Notes under the pieces: model-generated
Told to the model about the DNA's origin: nothing
Databases searched by the model: none
Seen by the model: the letters and a program-made list of their open reading frames with translations, nothing else
Assembly (NCBI GenBank): GCA_020205615.1
Contig: CM035152.1
Coordinates: 115,468,950 to 115,532,949, forward strand
Direction of reading: 5' to 3'
Length of the DNA: 64,000 bases
From: Panax quinquefolius
Lineage: Eukaryota > Streptophyta > Magnoliopsida > Apiales > Araliaceae
Part shown: in pieces, positions 57,851-64,000 of the stretch
Position numbering within the stretch: the stretch's first letter is position 1
Layout of the letters: each line of letters opens with the position of its first letter
Translations under genes and position numbers: made by a program

Positions 57851-59219
57851 TGAACACCCTAATTAACTAACCCACTATATTTCTATGTGAATTACAATTA
57901 AAGAGGGTTAAAGCTCAAGTTCTCAATTGACTACATGCGATGCATAGGTATATCTCTATCCTAGGCAGGAATCATGAATTCCATCGCCATATAGAAGTCA
58001 CAAACACACGCTACTATGATCAGATCTAAACCCATAATCTGTTTCTAAATTTAATATGGATTATCATGATAATTAATAGCTAGGCAATTAAGCAATTCAA
58101 TAAAAATCATAATAGGCAATCCAATAATAATTAGTAAGACCAACAAGGAAGTATATTAAAGTAAATTACATAATAAGATCCATAGTAATCTCAAAATAGA
58201 GTTTAATTCATGATTGAACTAGAATCCATGATCCATAATTGAATATACATTGAAAGATACAAATAGAAGTAAAGAGAATTAGGGATTTAGAATAGCAAAT
58301 ATGAGTTTTTTCTCTTGTTTCACTTCTGAACTTTCAAGGATCTTCAATTGCTTCAATCCCCAAATCTTAGCTAATATAGGGTTCTAATCTAATATAATCT
58401 AATAATAAAATTAAAGAAAAGAAAAGAGCATATGTAATCTAAATTGATCCCCAAGGGTGGAATTCTCTTTTACATACTGATATGTCTTTTATATATAAGC
58501 CATAATTGACTTCTTGCCCGAGTTATACTCCAATTGCACTGATTCATGAAAAAGTCAACTCTGGTCAACTTCTGAAGTGGCGCGGCTGCGCTGGAAATCG
58601 CTTGAAGTTGGGTGCGCTCACGCTCAAGTAGCAGATGGTATTTTTTGGTCCAGGGGATGGCGCGGCCGCGCCCAAATGAACTAAAAATCCACACAGATTT
58701 TCTGCTATAGTGTCCCCTGATAAAACGACCATAACCTTTTATCTAGGAGGAGTTACGGAACCTGCCACCTGCCAAATCGAAGATCTCGACGAGTTTTACA
58801 ACTTTTATTTTTTGAGAATTGAGAAATAATGGACGGATGAAGGTCAAAATTGGGTTGGAAGTGACTGCTATGCAAATGGCCACCTAAAATATTGAAGTTC
58901 AACGTCCGTTGGTACAAAGGTCATAACTCTTGCATCCGAACTTCGATTGGAATGATTCAAGATGTTCCGAAAAGCTAAGAAGAAGCTCTATAATATAATC
59001 CAAGTTCTAAGCCAAGAACATGAAATGAACATGAAAGCCCAAACGATGTCCCGGATTACTTTTCCTTATGTTTTCATACCAATAGTCACTCACACAGCTC
59101 CCAAGCATAAAATCTACAAAATAAACACAAAATGCATGAAAAGTAACTAAGAAACATGAGTTTAAGCAACTAATTCAAGTAACAGATACTAGATAAGTAG
59201 GTATAAAACCTACTTATCA
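57851..59219 (-). repeat. Athila-3 LTR, right part
   Basis: It resumes with TGAAC (57851-57855) and continues with AACCCACTATATTTCTATGTG, the inverted form of a block in every Athila LTR here. A GC-rich pair GGCGCGGCTGCGC / GGCGCGGCCGCGCC lies at 58577-58675. On the minus strand a TATA-like TTATATATAAAAG is at 58498-58486. It ends CTTATCA at 59219, so on the minus strand it starts TGATAAG like Athila-2. Confidence 0.82.
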
Positions 59220-60254
59220 AATATCCCTAAACTTAAATCGTTGCTTGTCCCCAAGAAACACAACATATTGCAATCTACATGCTATGTAAGCTACGCTACT
59301 ATGACAATGAATCCCACATTCTCAACTAAATATGATTTCCAATAAGAGTTGCCTCAAAGAAATTACAAGATCTAAGAACAAAGCATTAAACCAAGCTAAA
59401 CCCATAAAGACATACAATCTAAAAATCAAAACCTGTTAACAATGATGTAGTGTGTCTGTGTGTGCTAACATCCACAAATAAGCTTGGCAAAGGTAAAAAT
59501 TCCACATGTTATGCTTCTAAGAAGGAAAAATAATACTTTAAATCTAAAAACCAAGACATATGAAATAACAACCACTCCAACACATCAATCTAAACTAAGG
59601 GTCAACAAATGGCTTATTATGCTTTTATTCACTCACGATGGCGATTTTTGCACATTCCCGTGGTTATCATATTTTTATTTTTCCCATAGCTGTGCAATGT
59701 CTCATTCCATTAGGCTATACAGTGCTACCCCTTCGCGAGCTTTCAACCAACGACTCCCAAACCATTCAGGCTTTAGGGTGCTAGGTGTAGAGACATCCCC
59801 TTGGGCGTATTTACTCAAGTAGCAAAGGCCCCAAAACAAGACTAGCCGCGGTGTTTATTTACTTTATTTTATTTTATTTTATTTATTTATTTATTTTAGC
59901 ATGCATAAGCAATGTTTTCCCCCAAACTTAAATTTCTGTGTCATTATGGTCATTACTCATTTTTTACAAAATTCTATTTTTAAAAATAGATTTTTCCCTT
60001 CAGAAGACACGCATGTGCTGATCTCAACCACAAGTTGATAATAAAAGAACCGTGTTATCCGGTAACAACAAAGCAACAGGTAAAGACTACATCATATATG
60101 AAACTATGACTAAGCTTAAGCTATCAACAGAGTTCAAACATCAATAAAACATTAATATCATCATTGGCTAGACAGGAATTAAGCAGACTCATGCAGTGCA
60201 ATTCAACAACTAACTAAGTGACTAAGTAAACAAACAAACGAAAGTACTAAAAAT
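59220..60254 (-). other. Athila-3 3' non-coding region
   Basis: On the plus strand: variant polypurine tract CCCTAAACTT at 59225-59234, conserved block 59690-59860, CCCCCAAACTT at 59919-59929, and a TTTATT-rich stretch at 59860-59897. The 694-base spacing between the two motifs equals that in Athila-2. No coding sequence was seen. Confidence 0.8.
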
Positions 60255-60510
60255 CACTACAAAAAAATGGGCCTTTAGCAACGATTTTTCGGGCAACGAC
60301 TTTATAAGTTGTTGCTAAAAGTATATGTTTAGCAAAGAAATTTTTCCTTCATTGCAGATTGTGTCAGGCTTTCACTTTTTGCAACAAAATTCATAAGTCG
60401 TTGCAAAATTTCGTTGCTAATTCATTGGTGGGAAAAAAATTCGTTAGAAATTCGATGCAAATTTTTTGGCCACTTGATTTCCCGTCATCGTGGGCAACGA
60501 AAGTTTTTTT
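60255..60510 (+). mobile_element. CACTA (En/Spm-type) transposon terminus
   Basis: It starts CACTACAAAAAAATGGGCC, the terminal signature of CACTA elements. It is followed by short subterminal motifs in both orientations: GCAACGA, GTTGCTAA, AAGTCGTTGC, TCGTTGCTAA. Only this end is visible; the element is cut at 60511 by the Tekay-2 LTR. It inserted in Athila-3. No transposase sequence lies in the window. Confidence 0.8.
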
Positions 60511-63180
60511 TGTGACACCCCCAAAATAGGCATACAACACCCATTCTGAGTCGCCAAATACATGGTACAGAAAGCAAACTACAACTTCGAAAATACAATT
60601 GTCGTGCAAAATACGACAAAACATATTGTGAGTTTAAATACAAATATTTTCTTCTAGACAATATCCACACTCAAATAAGTCCTCATTACAATTATTCATA
60701 CACTATTTTACAGAAATAGTGAGGACTGCTAAAACATCTTTCTAGAATCATCAATCCATACCCCGACTAGATCCTGCTATGTTCTCACCTCCTTAGAAGA
60801 AAAATGGAACAAAAAGGAAAAGGGTGAGCTCAACTAGCCCAGTAAAGAATATTATGACTAAGATAATATACAACAAATTATCATTAGTCTTCAACAGGGA
60901 AAAAATCTGATAGAATATATTAGACAACAAGTTTTTGATCAACAAATGCAGCAGAAATAACAATCCATTAGAAGAGTCATGTAGAGAATGAGTTCTACTA
61001 TCTTCTAAGATTTAAAAGTTCTTCATCAATATTTTATCCCTGTAACAACAATCAATATACATCTTTAATCAAATATTCATCTTTGCACTACAGGCCAAAG
61101 ATATTCATTCGTATCACCAGTCGGTCGTATGTTCATCTCAAAGACTGTTCATCTTTGCACTACAGGCCAAAGTATTCATCGATTAATCATTCATCTTTGC
61201 ACTACTGGACCAAAGATATTCAAGTAATATCATCATTTAGAGGCGAGGATGATGAAAAATATTTTAAAGAAAACGAATCTAGTGAGACAGAAGGACAATT
61301 ATTATGGATTCGTATAACAGTTTATCCAAGATCAATAATAGTTCATAATAACCAATTGTGAAGCAGAATTCAAAAATAAAGATGAAAACATGGATACAAT
61401 CAAAGATAGTAACCATAATAGACATCTTGGACAAAAGGAAAATTTTCATTTTTGATTGAATAAAGTGTAAATATTCGTGAATAGTTAAAGATATCGTGAA
61501 TAGTAACCCCGACACAAAAAGGTAGAAATTTCACAATAAAATCCATATCAATATTTCGGTATAATGATATTGAAAAAATAACATCATTACGAAAAACAAT
61601 AACATCCCTTACCTCAAAATGATAGCACTTCTGTTCGAAATATCGGATATAAAGCCGAAGGGAACTTGCGCTGAATAACAACTCTCAAAGTATCTAAATA
61701 CTCACAAAAATACGCTCGGCAATATAGAGAGAAAGAAAACTTATTTCTGGTGTGATTTGCAATTCTAACCTAAGCGCCTATTTATATGAAAATGTTAGAA
61801 CGCCATAGGAGACTAAATAATAAAATAATAATATAATCTTTTCTTTCTTCCTACGCCTCCTCCACCAACCAAGCCAGCCAACTTGGAAGAAAAATAGCAG
61901 CCCACATGTATTCACCACCAACCAAAAGTGGGTCCCATCCAATTTTAATAAAAATCATTTTATTTTCTGAAACTTCAATAATTCATAGAAAATAGCCCGT
62001 TTATCAGAAAAATACCAATTTTATGTCCATTCCACATGAAATCGAATTCTCTACAACTTTGTAGCTTTAAGTTTTTTCAAATTCCAGACATAAAATATCC
62101 AAAATCCATAAACAGATGATTTTCAACACCTCTTAAAATTCATAACAAATCATGCGTTAATTTTTTAACGCTTCAAAATTTGTGGATATATACTCAACTT
62201 ATATATGTATAACATATCCAAAAATTACAATGATCCAACAGTCGAATTAAAATTATAACTCACGCAATAGAGCTTTAAGAACACCGATTTGATCTTTTAA
62301 TACCTCCAATCCGACAAAATACTGATAAAACACCTCAACATTAATTCCTTCATTTATAACCACATAAATAAATCCATCATTTATATCCTCATCGAATAAA
62401 TATTTCCTTATCATATAAATCAATAATTAATTATTCATAAATAATATTACAGATTCACAATAATGACAACCAGGCAGTTCCCAGGAAAGAGGGGGCTTTC
62501 CGATAAGGATTTCTCCTTACTGGCGCGTAATTAGGTGACCAAACCTATCATTGAGAGAACTTTCTAGACATTGCCAATAATGCTATCTAATAATATTATT
62601 CAAATAATATGAATTATTGATCTGATAATGGGAAATACTGTGCAATGACAATTATTGAAACAACAATAATATAAACTATCAATATGACAATTATTGAATC
62701 AATAAAATAAAATATTAAACATAACTCTTCGTAACGATTATTGAGTGAGTAGTGTCTTCTTACGTAAGAATCAATAATTCTAAAAAATCTTTATGCAATC
62801 TGGTGGTGTGCTCTTTATGCAACCACGCCAGACATCGTATTTTAACCACCGTGTATTCAACAAAGTGTTAATTGGTAACAATTATGCCGTTATTTATAAA
62901 AACTCATACTTTGTCGTTTTCCTTCATCCAACCATTTTTCCGTTATGGGGCCCTAAAATAGGCTGCCGGTCGCATTTAATATTCTCAAAACAATAAGAAT
63001 ATTCCACGACCAAACGAATATTCCCCAACAGAAATGAATATTTTATAACCACTTACTTATTTTATAAAATTTGCCCATTTCACCCATAACCAAAGAATTA
63101 TATCAAATTAACACCTTATTAATTTAGAATAATGAATAGAGGAAAATTCAATTTTATTTATAATAAGTTGAGGTCTTACA
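60511..63180 (-). repeat. Tekay-2 3' LTR
   Basis: 2670 bp, TG...CA termini. No supported gene within it. Confidence 0.87.
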
Positions 63181-63195
63181 ACCTCCCCTCCTTAT

Positions 63196-64000
63196 AAAAT
63201 TTTATCCTCGAAATTGGACGACGCGTACTGTGTGTTTGAAGGTGAGGTACCTCGCTTACATTTCCGATTCTAACTCCCAGGTCATTTCCTCAATAGCATG
63301 ATTCCTCCACAAAACTTTAACTTGTGGTATAATCTTGGTGCGTAGGACATGCTCTTTCTTATCCAAGATCTTAACAGGTACCTCCTTGTATGTTAAATCT
63401 TCAACTATCTCATCTAGTTCTAACTCAATAATGTGGTTCGGGTCTTTCACATATTTACGAAGCATAGATATTTGAAAAACATTATGAACATGAGACATGT
63501 TTGGGGGTAACGCGAGTCTATAGGCCACATTTCCTACTCGGTCAAGAATTTGAAATGGATAAATCGTGGATTGAGCTTTCCTCTCTTCCCGAATCTTGTA
63601 ACTCCCTTCCATGGAACAACATGTAACAATACATGAACCCCAATATTAAATTCCACATCCTTTCGATGAAGATCAGCATAACTCTTTTGTCGATCCTGTG
63701 AGGTTTGAATACGTTGTCGAATCATTTAGATCTTTTCTGTAGTCATGCGTACCAATTCCGGTCCCAACAAAGTTGCTTCACCCACCTCGTCCCAACATAC
63801 TGGAGAATGACACTTTCATCCATACAACGCCTCAAATGGAGCCATGCCTATACTTGCTTGATAACTGTTGTTGTAGGAGAATTCCACCAATGGTAAATAC
63901 TTATCCCAACTCCCTTTGAAGTATAGGACATAAAGTCTTAATAGATCTTCAAGAGTTTGAATAGTCCTCTCTGATTGTCCGTCTGTTTGAGGATGGTATG
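63196..64000 (-). pseudogene. Tekay-2 integrase C-terminal half and chromodomain
   Basis: Minus-strand reading starts at the window edge with [17 protein letters not shown], containing the catalytic Glu. It continues with [19 protein letters not shown] and WDEVGEATLLGPELVRMTTE to a stop near 63726. The next frame has RQRIQTSQDRQKSYADLHRK and the PRFIHF equivalent of the GPF motif. The frame 63612-63256 then gives QILDRVGNVAYRLALPPNMS and HVHNVFQISMLRKYVKDPNH. It ends in a chromodomain core, VKVLWRNHAIEEMTWELESE, near 63310-63258. The chromodomain is the best preserved in the window. A few stops separate the frames, so it is probably inactive. The N-terminal part lies beyond 64000. Confidence 0.87.

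Larger units (their letters stand above)
43724..60254 (-). mobile_element. Athila-3: minus-strand Athila fragment (3' LTR and 3' non-coding end)
   Basis: Read on the minus strand, 60254-59220 is the Athila 3' non-coding region, with the conserved block at 59860-59690 and AAGTTTGGGGG on the minus strand at 59929-59919. It is followed by a variant polypurine tract and a 3' LTR. The LTR is split into 57856-59219 and 43724-44114 by the TA...TA solo LTR. Pol and ORF3 are absent: the internal part is cut at 60254 by a CACTA terminus. The left LTR border, TGGTCATAATCC at 43724, is approximate and abuts Chromo-B integrase. Confidence 0.8.
60511..64000 (-). mobile_element. Tekay-2: minus-strand Tekay-like chromovirus, partial
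   Basis: The 3' LTR is 60511-63180, TGTGACACCCCC at the left and GGTCTTACA at the right. An inverted polypurine tract ACCTCCCCTCCTT (63181-63193) follows, then integrase running off the window at 64000. The LTR shares blocks with Tekay-1: inverted AGGGTGAGCTCAACTAGCCC near 60825 and the thrice-repeated CTTTGCACTACAGGCCAAAG-type unit at 61081-61220. It is inserted in the CACTA element; its other end lies outside. Confidence 0.87.

Noticed and set aside
59484..59822. 112-codon frame near 59.6 kb
   Set aside because: It lies across the inverted Athila 3' non-coding region and its conserved block; the Athila-1 and Athila-2 counterparts are non-coding.
1..64000. A novel multi-gene host or defence system
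   Set aside because: Nearly every supported coding sequence is a decayed retrotransposon domain. I found no co-directional set of unknown intact genes. The novel-looking signals are structural or non-coding and are listed separately.

Overview
This is plant nuclear DNA, most likely from a eudicot, made almost entirely of transposable elements. I see Ty3/gypsy elements of the Athila lineage (aspartic-protease motif LCDLGASxNLMP, tRNA-Asp-type primer site, env-like third ORF), chromoviruses resembling the Tekay/Del group (tandem CCHC knuckles, C-terminal chromodomain remnant, tRNA-Met-type primer site, LTRs of 2.7 to 4.6 kb), a Ty1/copia element, a miniature TRIM, a hAT-type MITE and one CACTA terminus. 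The only trace of an ordinary host gene is a broken 3' piece of a serine carboxypeptidase-like gene (17564-17971). No complete host gene, tRNA, rRNA or CRISPR array was seen, and none of the retroelements looks autonomous.

Layout, left to right. 1-9494: 3' three quarters of a decayed Athila element (Athila-1, +). 9495-11010: chromovirus pol fragment (+). 11031-12153: rearranged copia LTR with its two parts in opposite orientation. 12154-13760: degenerate hairpin-bearing tandem repeats containing a complete TRIM (12611-13269, TSD ACTAT). 13761-14894: unassigned. 14900-16117: Athila-type solo LTR (TSD CACAT). 16123-18714: unassigned DNA with the carboxypeptidase fragment. 18715-43723: a minus-strand chromovirus (Chromo-B). 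Its 3' LTR is split by a plus-strand Tekay-like element (21210-41100), whose own 3' LTR is split by a full-length Athila element (Athila-2, 28286-39930, TSD CTTTA). A hAT MITE (41567-41848, TSD ATTGTAAG) also lies in the Chromo-B LTR. 43724-60254: a minus-strand Athila element (Athila-3). Its LTR is split by a long solo LTR with TA...TA termini (44115-57850, TSD TGAAC), which itself holds a minus-strand copia element (47543-56466). 60255-60510: a CACTA terminus. 60511-64000: a second Tekay-like element on the minus strand, running off the window.

The insertion order can be read from which element interrupts which and from the target-site duplications. Chromo-B, then Athila-3, then the TA...TA LTR, then copia form one stack. 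Chromo-B, then Tekay-1, then Athila-2 form another. The notable non-coding signals are a covarying hairpin just after Athila pol, a duplicated polypurine-tract block in Athila 3' regions, a repeat array with two hairpins per unit, and a thrice-repeated hairpin in the copia leader. Family names rest on motifs recognised by eye. Boundaries without a TSD or TG/CA terminus are approximate.
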